Below the pieces are notes generated by a model. That model saw nothing but the letters and a program-made list of their open reading frames with translations, was not told the DNA's origin and made no database searches. A DNA stretch of 64,000 nucleotides, taken from the NCBI RefSeq assembly GCF_937616625.2, contig NC_065576.1, positions 21,478,001 through 21,542,000 on the forward strand. Direction: 5' to 3'. The translations under genes and the position numbers were made by a program. This DNA comes from Mercurialis annua. Taxonomy: Eukaryota > Streptophyta > Magnoliopsida > Malpighiales > Euphorbiaceae. Positions 33,658 to 45,189 of the stretch are shown here, in pieces; position 1 is the stretch's first letter; the number at the start of each line of letters is the position of its first letter.

Positions 33658-35275
33658 ATCTTCCCCCTTATAAAAATTCGTCCTCGAATCTCGGTTGATC
33701 TAAGATCTCGGGACCGTACCACTAAGGACGATACGATTTGTTATGATATGTTATTAATAGGAATAATTACAAATTTAAGGTTAGAAGTTTAAGATTAAGG
33801 AATAGTGCATCTTAACGAATAAGAGTTAAGAATAAGGATAAGGTCTCGAGAAAGAAGCGAAAAAGATTCGATAGGACTATTGTGGAATGATAGTTTATGA
33901 TGAATATTGAAAGAAACAAAGAACTAAAGGACATAAGACAAAGAAAGACTCTAATTTAGGGATAAAGGATATGTGTTAAGTAACAACACATCATAAAATA
34001 AGCAATCTACGGAAGAGTATGACTTGAGATGAGGTGACGGATTAACCCTGTACTCAACAAGAAAAGAAAAGTATAGGTGAACATTTAAGGAGATTAAAGA
34101 AATGTCGAAAGAAGTTTGACTCTAAACGGAAGATGTAGACAAGAGGATGAAGTCTAAGAATAACGAAAGTATTTCAAATAAGGATCATTTAGATGCTTAG
34201 TTCTTAAGCTTAAACAATAGCCTATGCAAGCAGTCAATGATAGCCTTGAAAGAGACTTCCTGGCCAATTTTTGACACTTTCGAGTATCAATTTCAACCCG
34301 GAGTGTAAAGAAAAGTTGTGAACAACATTGTTAACTATAATAATGTCAACTTATTTTGGTAAACAGACACTTTTTAAATAAGCAAATTGAATAGCCAAAG
34401 AGAGCTAGAAAAGCAAATTTTAGACAAGTTTAGGATAACTTGAAAGTTGTAAGTCAAAGTTTGTATTAATAGATGATGGACAAAGAAATGTCCGAAGTTG
34501 ATATGGGAACGAATCCATATTGATTTGGAACCACAACTTTCGGAAAGTTGGAAGAGAGTTAGTATTAAAAGTAGTATGACTCTTACGATATCACAAAGTG
34601 TATGATAATTAAAAGTTGAAAAGTGTTAGCACTAAAAAGTGAAAGGATGCGGGCCTATTAAGGCAAGAGGTTAGTGGACAACGGGAAAAGAGCCCAACGT
34701 GATAACAATTGTTATCCCAACTGTTGTTGTCCTATCGATACGGAAATCGTATACGAAGTTGCTACGCGCAAACTAAGAAAGTTGCAAAGAGATTAGTCAT
34801 CTCTTTTATGAACATACATTAAGTATAGACGTACAATTGACTATGATACAAAGAAACGCAATGACAAGACAACAATATTTATAGATATTAGCAATTCTCG
34901 AAAGAAGAATCGAAAACTTGATAACAAAGACAGTTATTCATGTTGAAAACTATAGAGAAAATAATACGAAGGGAAAAAGTACAGTTTAGGTTGGATTAAA
35001 GAGAAAGTTATCTCAAAGATATTGAATTAGTATACAGTACAAGTGAGCAAGGATCTATTATAAGAAAAGGAACTAGTAGGGATCGTTGTTACGCAAATGC
35101 GAAACCTACGAACTAACGATACTTCGACGATGTAAGTTCTTAGGAAAGATCACTCTATCAAATACTGTACGTGCAAAGTAGGAGCGAGTATGCAAGGAAG
35201 CTACTCATATATGTTTATTTCGAGTAAGTGGAAAAAGTTTAAATTCGAGGACGAATTTATTATAAGGGGGGTGAA
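33658..35275. mobile_element. Composite of family D pieces in opposite orientation
   Basis: 33658-33689 is the minus-strand purine tract and ATTCG/CGAAT hairpin of the neighbouring LTR. From about 33700 to 33805 the plus strand matches the end of the family D stem-loop cassette and following LTR (TTTAAGATTAAGG, compare 41405 and 63279). It then passes into plus-strand internal sequence that ends in a hairpin (35240-35259) and a purine tract at 35262-35275, leading into the LTR at 35276. The LTR 3' end and PBS are missing. No gene is visible. Confidence 0.65.
35240..35275 (+). promoter_or_regulatory. Pre-PPT hairpin and polypurine tract, family D
   Basis: TAAATTCG-AGGA-CGAATTTA. Compared with AAAATTCG/CGAATTTT elsewhere, the outer pair is changed on both arms. 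ATAAGGGGGGTGAA follows, then the LTR start. Confidence 0.8.
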
Positions 35276-36104
35276 TGTAATACCCCGTAAACTGTTAAGA
35301 TACTTTTCAGATACTAGGACGTGCCACTTGTCCGAAATTAAGAAAGTTGGGATAAGGTGATCGGGAATGAGAATCAAAATGACAAGTATTGTCAGAATAA
35401 GTATATTAATTGGATCACGGAATAATAATTTTTAAGCGAAAATTTATTATTCGGAGTGATTATTAGCGGGACTAAAGGGAAGCCAGAGTAATTAAAATAA
35501 AATAAAGTTATCACGACCTAATTTCATGGATCGCGACCGGCGTTAGGGTATGGGTATGGTTGTACCAAAACCAGTAGCTAGCCTTGCGGATAAACAACAA
35601 ATACATAAACGTGCAAGAAAATCAATGCTCGGGGGCAACCGAGACTTCAGCCTAGTTCTAGCAGTTCATAATATACAACATTTATTATAAAGTGCCCAGC
35701 CAACTCTGAGTCTTAAACATGGAAAAGTACATATTAACCCAAGTTAATAAAAGTATGCCAAAATAGCAATAATCCATTGAATAAGTTTATAACAAGTATT
35801 AGACATATAAGACTTCTAATTACTACTGCGGTCTAAGAATAAAATCAGTTTAATAACTTTATTAAATAAAGTAAAAACTCCGAGGAAATAAAGAATCGGA
35901 GAGCAGCTAACTCGCTCATATCATAACCCTGGAAAAAATTGGGAAAACAACGGGGTCAGATATACTGAGATGAGTTCACACCACTATTTACATTTATCAA
36001 GTGAAAAATCTTTAAAACCCTTTTAAAACATTTAACATAAACATTACGTATAATAGTTGGAACCCTAATCAATAATACTAAATATATCCATAGTTCAATA
36101 TGCC

Positions 36105-36231
36105 TGGTCCCGAGAGCTAAGCTAGACCGAGTTACCACCTACCACACTTACTCCATATACAGAGTCGCGAGAGCTGAGCTACACCGAGTTACTCTACTGG
36201 TCCCGAGATTTATGCTCACACCGAGTTACCA
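36105..36231 (-). other. Stem-loop cassette, family C type
   Basis: Three units with the core AACTCGGTGT...CTCGGGAC on the minus strand and short stems TGGT/ACCA, AGAGT/ACTCT, TGGT/ACCA. Equivalents at 47970-48096 and about 55508-55635; the first stem of the latter is degraded. Confidence 0.75.
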
Positions 36232-38287
36232 CCACATATCACATACCTTATCTAGATCAATACCGGTGTGCACACAGTCCTAATGATGCCCATTAGGTAG
36301 CATGTTCCAACTAATAGCCATAATGGAAAAACAGTTCGAAAAATACATACAGTATATATTTATATATTAAAATAACAATTTACTTAATAAAGCGGTAAAT
36401 AGTAAGTACAAACTCACTGCTTGCTAATCCACGTGATAACCTGACAAGCAACTAATCCTGATTCGTCTCAAAAGCACGAACAGTCGACGAGTGTAGACAA
36501 AATAAATCAAAATTAAAACATGTCCTAACTCTAATGAGTACTAGACAACACATATGACTAGCACAAATATCAACGAGCCAAGACAAAGCAAACACACTTA
36601 CTTAATCCATAGCCAAAGCATAAACCAAAATAGAGTAATCATATATACTGAACATAACCGAAGTCATACGATATTTAAGTCAAATTGAGTTCCCACTTTG
36701 AAAACATAATCCGGAAATCATTTCAATAACTTAGTTAAAATCATAAAACTAAGTTTAAACCAACGTGGTGAGCTAGCTGAGTTATCACAACTGCTAAGCC
36801 TATACTCACAAATTTGGCGACCCAAGTCTAACCCAAACCAAACATCCAACGAAAGTAAAACAATTACTTTAAAATCCTGAATTATTTAAAGATACCAAAG
36901 TCTCAATTTAGAAAATAAGGGAACTCAAATTAAACATTAAAATCCAAGTATAGCATCATGATTATAAAGTGTTCGATAAAAGTCCCCAAAGGATAAACAC
37001 AACCAAATAAGCAAAAAATCAATATACAACAGCCCTAGCATGCTTAATAATCATATTTTATATAACACATGCCATAACAAAACATTTGGAATCAATTAAC
37101 ATATTTTTCACAAAATCAAGCCAATTAAGCATCCATGGCACTTAGCCAAAAAACGAGACCAAACATGAATCACCAAACTAAACACCTTAGATCACTTCAT
37201 ATACATTCCATAATCAATAATATGAAAGTAATTCATATCTTAAGTCATTAAAAAGCATCGAATCCGAAATCAAAGCATTTTAGCGTAAAACTAGCTAGTT
37301 TGCAAACTAAGCCAACACGTACTAAATCATTTATGATTCAAACTCCCAAACTCATTTAGATCAGTAGTATATCATACATAATTTCAAAATACCAAACATT
37401 TCAGATCTAAACTCATGCCAACAACACTTATACTATCCAACTCGCAATTTTGCTAGAAATTGCCTAAACATGCTAAACAAGCCAATTCATGCATTCAACG
37501 ATTCAAAACATGTAACCTCTGATCCTAAACAATATAAACATCATTTAAATAATTTTAGAACAGTAGACATGCCATTTGATAACATTTAAGTGATTACAAC
37601 GTTTGAAAACCATAAGCTCGCCATATTACGCAATTTCGGCTAAAACAATCGATTACATGCCTTGCCTAAATTGTGATACAACCAAATAGATCAGATCTTA
37701 AACATTAAATACATCCAACATATCATAAATATCAGTAACCTAAGCATAGAATCTCACTTCCATAGGTTTAAAACACCAAATCGATTAGAGTACACAATTT
37801 GCTAGCAAAACACTCATATTGATGAATCATGCCAAACGCTTTTCAAAACATGTAATATCAGTTTACATATGACCAAACCATAATTTTAATCATACTAGAT
37901 CAGTAGCATAGGCATGGCATAACAATAATAACGATTCAATCATTAAATCCCTAAAACATGTAATTTCTACGCAAAACGATTAACCACGAATTTGTATAAC
38001 GTAAGGCTGAGAAAACCATACCTAGGGATGATGAACAACAAGATAATATAAGTATTAAACCTTAGTATAAAGGTCTGGACCGAAATCAAAAATGTTACCC
38101 AAGCCTCCAACGAAGAACACAATCGAAGAAAACGCATAGATCGTGTAGAAAGGATGTAAAATCACACACTTAGCGTAATGAATCGAACCCGAACGTTTTG
38201 GAATGAAGAAATATAGGTCTCTGAGTATAATAATTCGTTTTTGGGTTTTAGGATTCAAAAAGGGGCTGATCACATCAGTTAGAGGGT

Positions 38288-38298
38288 CTATTTATAGG
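38288..38298 (-). promoter_or_regulatory. TATA box in family C solo LTR
   Basis: The minus strand reads CCTATAAATAG, a near-consensus plant TATA box about 465 bp into the LTR. Transcription would start about 30 bases downstream, near 38260. Confidence 0.65.
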
Positions 38299-41150
38299 CT
38301 CCCGCGGCCTTGACATGGGCTTCGATTAAAGCCCACGGTTTAATACGTAATTTTAGAGTTGTAAGCCTCCAAACAACGATCCAACCGACCAGATTTTAGA
38401 AAATCTTCTTAGGAACAACATGTCCAAAGGGCGGCCCGATCCAACGGTGAAATAGGAAAAAATGGACGTTTTACTACAGCATGACAGATTTAGAAAACAT
38501 GCAAACATTATTTCGATAACACCCCGGAAATAAATCAATTCAACATTGAATACTTAAAGGCTCAAGGGGTACACATAAGTGACTCAATATGATACAACCA
38601 AGGTACCACACATGCTAATTCAAACATATATCAATCCGAAAACAAATCGGAATCACAACGAGAACATATCGAAGCGAAAACACAACCAAAGTCCATCACA
38701 AACTAAACTTTAAACTGACAGCCAAACCACCAAAATAAGTTTGAAAACACGGGGTATTACAAAAGTATAAGTCCCGAGCTAATGACTTTCACGTCAAGGT
38801 CCTTTAAATTTTTTTTAAGAAATTATGGAAAAAGTTTCATAATTTTTGGACATTGTTTAGTTAAGCACGTCGGTTAATTGAGAAGTTGAGTTAAAATGCA
38901 AATTAACCACTTTAAGGACTAAAGTGGAATTTTAACCACAAACCTCCGAAGGGAGTTGCGTTTTACTCTATTTTATTAAGGTAAGAAAATAATATCGATA
39001 AAGTGGCTATCGATAATCATTAAAATTAAATATTGAACGAAAAAGTGCAAGTTAGCTCAAAATGGAAATTTGAGCGTTCTTGGTAAAAATTGTCAAAATA
39101 CAATTATTAGAAAATGAAGTTATAAGATATGGGAGCAATATTATTTATTTGGTAATAAATAATATAGAATTAATCGGACCTAAAAGGTTTAGTGTTCGGT
39201 GCACTAAATTGGACGAAAGAAAAATTATGGACTTAAAAGTAAGGAGGTTGCAACTTCAAGGATTAAAATGGACTTTAATTCAAAACTTACCAAAGAAGGT
39301 GTTGACTCCATCATATTCCCATATTTATCTCATATCCGTTATTCATTTAAAGAAAAAGAAAGAAAAAGAAAGAAAAAGATGGAGAAGAGAAGAAGAGAAG
39401 GGATTTGGAGCGTTCTTGGCAAAATCGAGCTACGGAGCCCGTTTCTCGACCAAATTGGACGATTTTGGTGGCTATGGATTCAGGACTCAATCCTCTACTA
39501 AAATTAAGCATAAATTCCAGTGTTTGTTTGCTGAATGTTGGACTAAATTGATGAGTAAAGGGATGTTTGTTTCGGCAATTTCATGAATTCATGGTTGACT
39601 GTGTGTTTGATGATTCTTGATGATTAGAAGCTTTGAATTAGGTGTTTTAATGATTGAATGGTGATTAATTAGGTCTGGGATATTAGGGAAAGGTCATGGC
39701 CGAAATATATTGAGCTTTTAATTGTTAAAGTTGATGAAATATTGATGATAATGCATAGGTAATTCGTGGTATAATTGATGTTTGAATGTTTGTTGTATGA
39801 TGATGATGAGTTTGGATTGTGAGTCTTATGGAGAAATTGTGGCTGAGTTAAGATTAAGATAAATTGATGAAAATTGGATAGGGTTTCGGTAATAGAGTGT
39901 TCGAATTGATTGACGAATTGTGACGTGTTTGGAAAATTTAAATGGAGAGTCGTAGTGATAAAACGTTGTGCGTTTGTTTCCTAGGCTCGGAAAGGATTCT
40001 GGACAGCCATGACCTGCCCATACTAGGCAGAGGAATGCATAGGAGCTGAATGGGCATTCCTCACGCGTCGAGAACGGAAGCATTCATCAATTAGTAAGTT
40101 TGATGGGCGACGGGTCGAGGTAAGTTAAAGAATTTAGTTCGACGTTTCGAGTTTGGTTATTAAATTAAACTTTTGTGTGATTAATATTTAAGGTATTTGG
40201 CCCTTGTCTAGTACAAAGAGTTATGATATAAATGCTAAGGTCTAAGGTTCCGTTATGCTATGAGTTACGAGATAAAGTTTACGCAAATTAGTAGGACGTT
40301 TTGCAGAAAACTATTCTGCAAAACAGCCCTGTTGGGAAGGCCGTATCTCGAGCTATTTAACTCCAAATTAAGTTCCATTTGTTGTTACGGAAACTTAAGG
40401 GTGTTATCTAAATATACCAAAGTATATGCTTCTGCAAAATCGAAACCTAAAATGTTCATTTTGGACTTAACATTTTATTGTGCAGTCTTCCCTGCACTTA
40501 TAATCAGCTTTAAGGAAATAACTTCGGGGATAATTTCCGAGACCTTCGGGTGCTAATATCAATCCAAAACCTAAACAAATGTTTTAGGAGACATTCTAAA
40601 CTCTAAGAATGTTAAGTTTTTTTAGAGGTCAAACTTTTTTAAATGAGCGGTTTCGATAGCCGAAGTTGGCTTGAAATTATGTTTTGGATATTTAGCATAT
40701 AGTTAGAATGTTAATAATTTAGGTTATTATCAAATTTTTGTAGACCCACCGAGGCGACTACCAACGGGACACGGAACGTTTCAAACGATATTGCTTTATT
40801 AGTTCTAGAAGATTTTGGATAGAAATTGGTGAGTTCACAGTCTACTTTTGCATGTTATTAATAAAAGTTATTCATTTTGTTTATTATTATTATAAATGCA
40901 TCGCATGAAATGTTATTATTTATAATGATTATTATTTTTATTAAATGTTTATTCTTTATGAAATAAAACTAATATAGTGATCCGAGGAAACGAGCTACCT
41001 ATTAGGCGTCAATAGGCTGTGTGATCACCAGTGTCCGGGTCAGTCGTAGAATTAGTGTCGATAGATGTTTGTAATTGAAAATGTTTGATATGAGCTTGTT
41101 ACATGATGATCATGTTTGTGATTATGAAATGGAAGGAGGATTATGTTTTG

Positions 41151-41334
41151 TAGATACGAGGTAACTCGGTGGATCTGGGATCTCGGGACCTGTATCTAGT
41201 GAGTAACTCGGTTGAACTATCTCGGGACTCACACCTTTGGATTAAACAGTGGCATGAGTAACTCGGTTGAACTATCTCGGGACTATGCCACGTGGTAGCA
41301 GTAACTCGGTCGAACAATCTCGGGACCATACCAC
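41151..41334 (+). other. Stem-loop cassette, family D type
   Basis: Four adjoining units: TAGATAC/GTATCTA (41151-41198), GTGAGT/ACTCAC (41199-41232), GTGGCAT/ATGCCAC (41249-41291), GTGGTA/TACCAC (41292-41334). Each encloses AACTCGGT(T/G)GA...CTCGGGAC. The loop is conserved and the stem differs unit by unit. Confidence 0.9.
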
Positions 41335-41700
41335 TCAGATTAAAATGATTTGATATAATATTAAAGGATACAATATGAGTAGGATACAGATAGGAAATAG
41401 TATGAGTTTAAGATTAAGGTTTCAGTCAGATCTAATACTTGATATGTATTATGTTTATCTATATATGTTTTGTTTTAGATGCGATGTTATTTTACATAAC
41501 ACCATTAGAAACGTAAACTCACTCAGTATTTCCCAAAATAATGACTCCCTCACAGTGTTTCATTTCAGGGTCATAATAAAGGATGTGACGGACTTCTATC
41601 CTTGTTCCAGAAGTTTGGAGTTTGTACAGAATCAGTAGTGTTGTAGTAGTTGAATCCTAGTAAGTTGTAACAGTGCGTCAAACAGTTTTGATTATAAAAC

Positions 41701-42634
41701 GTATACTCTAATATTTGTAAAAGGTTTTAAAACTGCGCTTTTAAACTGTTTGTTAAAGATGGAGCAGGCTGTGCTGAATGTGAGACATCGCACTATAAGA
41801 CCCAGGTTCCTATGTAATGTTTTCAGGTTTATCACTACATCCATATTAATTCACTAGTAGGATATGCATCATATACATTATGTGTCTTAAAAGAAAAGAG
41901 GAGTGTCATTGCAACTCTTATGATGAGAGAAGTCATCACACCGGCGCACAATTATGACATGATTTGAGAAATGAAAAGTATTGTGATTTTAAACAGATGA
42001 GTTTTCCAACGTAAGTAAGCTCAGACAGGGACTCTGTATATAGAGGCATAGGACAAGACTGATCATCTTGTTAGGCCTATATAAGAACATACGTATGTAG
42101 AACGATGAATAGTATAACGTATAACGCAATATGAAACGTATCAAGATTTAAATTCCAAATCTCTAGAGAAGTCTTGTATCTTGAATACAAGGACAACGAC
42201 TCTACTTTACAAATATGTAAAGTGGTAGCGACCACGTTTAAGCTAAAAGCGAGCTTACCTCTAGAATGAGGGAATCAAACATCGGAGTTAGTTACAAGTG
42301 AGACATGAACCCACGTGCAAGAAGATATTATTGTAGTTGATCAAAGAAAGAGGGATTGATTCATAATGGTTATGAATCAAGGGTCAAGAAATTGTTAGGA
42401 TTGTTTGTATAAGAAGTTACTCGATAAGTATATCGAGGTACTTTCATCTAAGGATGGTAATAGATGGGAGACCGTATAAACCTAACTGTAAAGTCAACAG
42501 TTAGTGAATGATTAATTATGGCATCGCAACGGAAGTGTGGAAGAAAAAAAAAGATAAGTTATGAATAAAGATTGGTTAAGTAGTATAAGAAGACTATGAA
42601 AATTCGAGGACGAATTTTTATAAGTGGGGAAGAT
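41701..42634 (+). mobile_element. Family D internal remnant
   Basis: About 0.9 kb of plus-strand internal sequence following an LTR that lacks its end. It contains the leader stem-loop (41909-41955) as TGATGA-GAGAAG-TCATCA, where the pairing is continuous and not bulged, then the pre-PPT hairpin (42599-42618) and a purine tract (42621-42634). Too short for gag or pol. Confidence 0.7.
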
Positions 42635-45050
42635 TGTAATAACCTAAATTTTTGAGGTATTACGTGTAGTGCCACGAGGCATAATCGTAAAGATTAAGAA
42701 TGAGAATATCGGATTAGAATTGGATAATAAGGACTTAGACCGAAGGAGGTCTATTGAAATTATCGTCGAATAATAATTTAAATGGAATATTATTATGCGA
42801 TAAATTGGATTTAATCGGGACTAAAGTAAATAAAATAAAAACAAGTTGGAAAACCCGAACTAATAATACTCACGTCAAGGTCAGTGAAATTTTATTAATA
42901 AATGGTCGTCAAAGTTTCGTAAGTATACGAAATAGTTTTAGAAGAATGTTTGACGATTACTTAAGAATAACGGTTAAAGTGCAAATTAGCCACTTTAGGG
43001 GCTAAAGTGGACTTTTAACCACAAACTTTCGAAGGAAGTTGTGTTTTACTCTATTTTATCAAGATAAGAAAATAATATCGATAAAGTGGTTATCGATAGT
43101 CATTAATATGAAAATTGAACGAAAAAAGTTAGAAAAAGTGCAAGTTAGCTCAAAATGGAAATTTGAGCGTTTTTGGTTAAAATTGCCAAAATATATTACT
43201 GGAAAATAAAGTTATAAGATATGAGACTAATATTATTTATTTGAAAAATAAATAATATGGAATTAATTGGACCTAAAAGATTTAGTGTTCTACAGACTAA
43301 ATTGGACGAAAGAAAAGTTAGAAATTTAAAGGTGTGGAGGTGGCAACTTCAAGGATTAAAGTGAATATTTATATATTTGAAATGTATGTTCTTAAAATGT
43401 ATACATATGTATGCTTCGAAAATTATGTTTTATCGTACTGTGCTATTTTGACAATAACATAAATAAATGAAAAGAATATATATGCTTAAACACCGGGGAG
43501 GGATATAAAGTAATGTTATATGAATCGAATCTCGAATAAAATACAAGTATTGAACCAAATACGAAGAAGCAAAGAATATTACATTCCTATTTGTACTATT
43601 ATTCGAATATTTAATAAAGAACATAGTACGTTCCTATACGTACTATTAAACATAATCAATACCCTATTGTGCGTGTGTTATAAATGTATGCTCTTAGATT
43701 GTATTGTGCATGTCATGGTCCATAAAGGATCAAGAAAACCCAACAGAAATCATCAAAATGGTAAATACATGAGACAAGAAAAGTGATCTGTGACATATTC
43801 AATAATAAGAACTGAGATACAAGGTGGAACTCGGTAGGATTATCCCGGAACCTGTATCTCACTAGCATTCAATAAAAGTACTCGGGACTCATATGATAAT
43901 AAATAAAGTATCGAGAACCAATTATGCAAACAATAATCATGACAGGAGAAATAAAATACATCGGTTGGCTTTGCTATCGATGTCAGGTGATCGTAATACA
44001 TCGGTTAGCTTTGCTATCGATGTCAGGTAATCGTAATACATTGGTTGGCTTTGCTATCGATGTCTGGTATACGTGTACATCGGTTGGCGTTGCTATCGAT
44101 GTCAGGCGAATAAAGTTAAAGAAATGTAACTGGAAATGAAAGATATCGAACATCAATAAAGAATAAAATATACTGAATTTACATAAGTGACAAAGAATGT
44201 TAAGTATGAATACGAAATACTTATATGATCATTTTGAAGGTATACGGTATGTGAGTTTAAATGAAGTAAGAGTTTTGGTATGATTTATATTGAGTATATT
44301 TGACTCTCGCGTATTATTACGCTATAATTACATTATTAAACATTTTATTTATAAGTTATAAAAATACATCACATTATATAATAATTTTTGTAGTTTGCAA
44401 TTGTACAAACTAAATGGTTATTCTACCGTGAGATACACGGCATATGACTTATTATATAGGTATATATACATATATTTATATATATATATGTACATATATG
44501 CATTGATAATTTATGTTTGACAATTAAATTGTGTATTGATTTATTATATATTTGAGAATGCATTACATATTTGGTGTTGGATTGAACTGTATAGTGTGTT
44601 GTTGTTGTTTGTTCTATGTTTGAAATTTTGTATATTGTTTTCTTGCTATTTATTCTATGCTTGAAAATGATGTGTAATCCGAAGAAACGAGCTACCTATT
44701 GGGCGTCAATAGGCCGTGTGATAACCGGTGTTTGTAAAAGTATAGATGTTTGTACTTACATGAGCTCAATATATGCTAATTATGTTTCGGTATCGGAAAG
44801 GAGGATCATAATTTTGTAGATACAAGGTAACTCGGTGGATCTGGGACCTCGAGACCTGTGTTTGTTGAGTAACTCGGTTGAACTATCTCGGGACTCACAA
44901 CTTGGGATTAAGCAATGGCATGCGTAACTCGGTCGAACTATCTCGGGACTGTGGCATATTGTTATGGGTAACTCGGTTGAACTATCTTGAGAACCCAACC
45001 ATAAGGATCAAGTCACAAGAGACTTTTCAACCATTTAATTCGACCTAGAA
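42635..45050 (+). repeat. Family D LTR with a divergent middle segment
   Basis: Starts TGTAATAACC after a purine tract. 42635-43375 parallels 38760-39270. 44340-45050 parallels 60970-61260 and 62820-63240, with hairpin CCTATTG/CAATAGG (44695-44713) and a cassette (44817-45004) whose last stem is TTATGG/CCATAA and whose third stem no longer pairs. The middle (43376-44330) is of unknown origin: it has one cassette unit with stem TGAGATAC/GTATCTCA (about 43812-43862) and a 40-bp tandem repeat. (AT)-rich runs lie at 44457-44500. No gene is seen. Confidence 0.65.
43957..44106 (+). repeat. 40-bp tandem repeat, 4 units
   Basis: Unit starts 43957, 43997, 44037, 44076. Same ACATCG ... CGATGT unit as at 18605-18884, more diverged, with different tails between units. 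Confidence 0.92.
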
Positions 45051-45189
45051 TTATGATGATATAAACTAAGATTTAGAATTCGGTCGAAAACGAAAGTAAC
45101 AAAATGAGAAAAGAAAATATTAAATTATAAAAAAACAAAGATAGAGATACTACGAAACGTTTATGAAGAATGCAGTTAAATCAAGAATA

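Larger units (their letters stand above)
35509..38761 (-). mobile_element. Family C solo LTR (3253 bp)
   Basis: Minus-strand ends are TGTAATACCCCGT (38761) and GGGTCGTGATA (35509, slightly mutated). Flanked by TSD aaagt at 35504-35508 and 38762-38766. With no internal region on either side, it is the product of LTR-LTR recombination. Order: hairpin TGGGCTT/AAGCCCA near 38316-38336, a good TATA box, donor-like CTAGGTATGG near 38025, hairpin CCTAATG/CATTAGG (36279-36297), stem-loop cassette (36105-36231), acceptor-like TTTTTTCCAGG near 35935. Confidence 0.95.
35276..41700 (+). repeat. Family D LTR, split by a solo LTR and missing its 3' end
   Basis: Starts TGTAATACCCCGTAAAC. Segments 35276-35508 and 38762-41700 are separated by a family C solo LTR. 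Features: a short set of inverted repeats at about 40015-40065 (CTGCC/GGCAG, GGAATGC/GCATTCC), a hairpin at 40998-41016 with one mismatch, the stem-loop cassette at 41151-41334, and acceptor-like TTTCATTTCAGGG near 41567. The sequence slides into internal sequence near 41700 without the TCGTGACA end or a PBS. A 168-codon frame at 39080-39586 is AT/AAG-rich and matches nothing I know. Confidence 0.75.

Noticed and set aside
39080..39586. 168-codon frame on the plus strand
   Set aside because: It lies within a family D LTR, is lysine-rich through AAG runs, and the homologous LTR at 42635-43375 does not keep it open.
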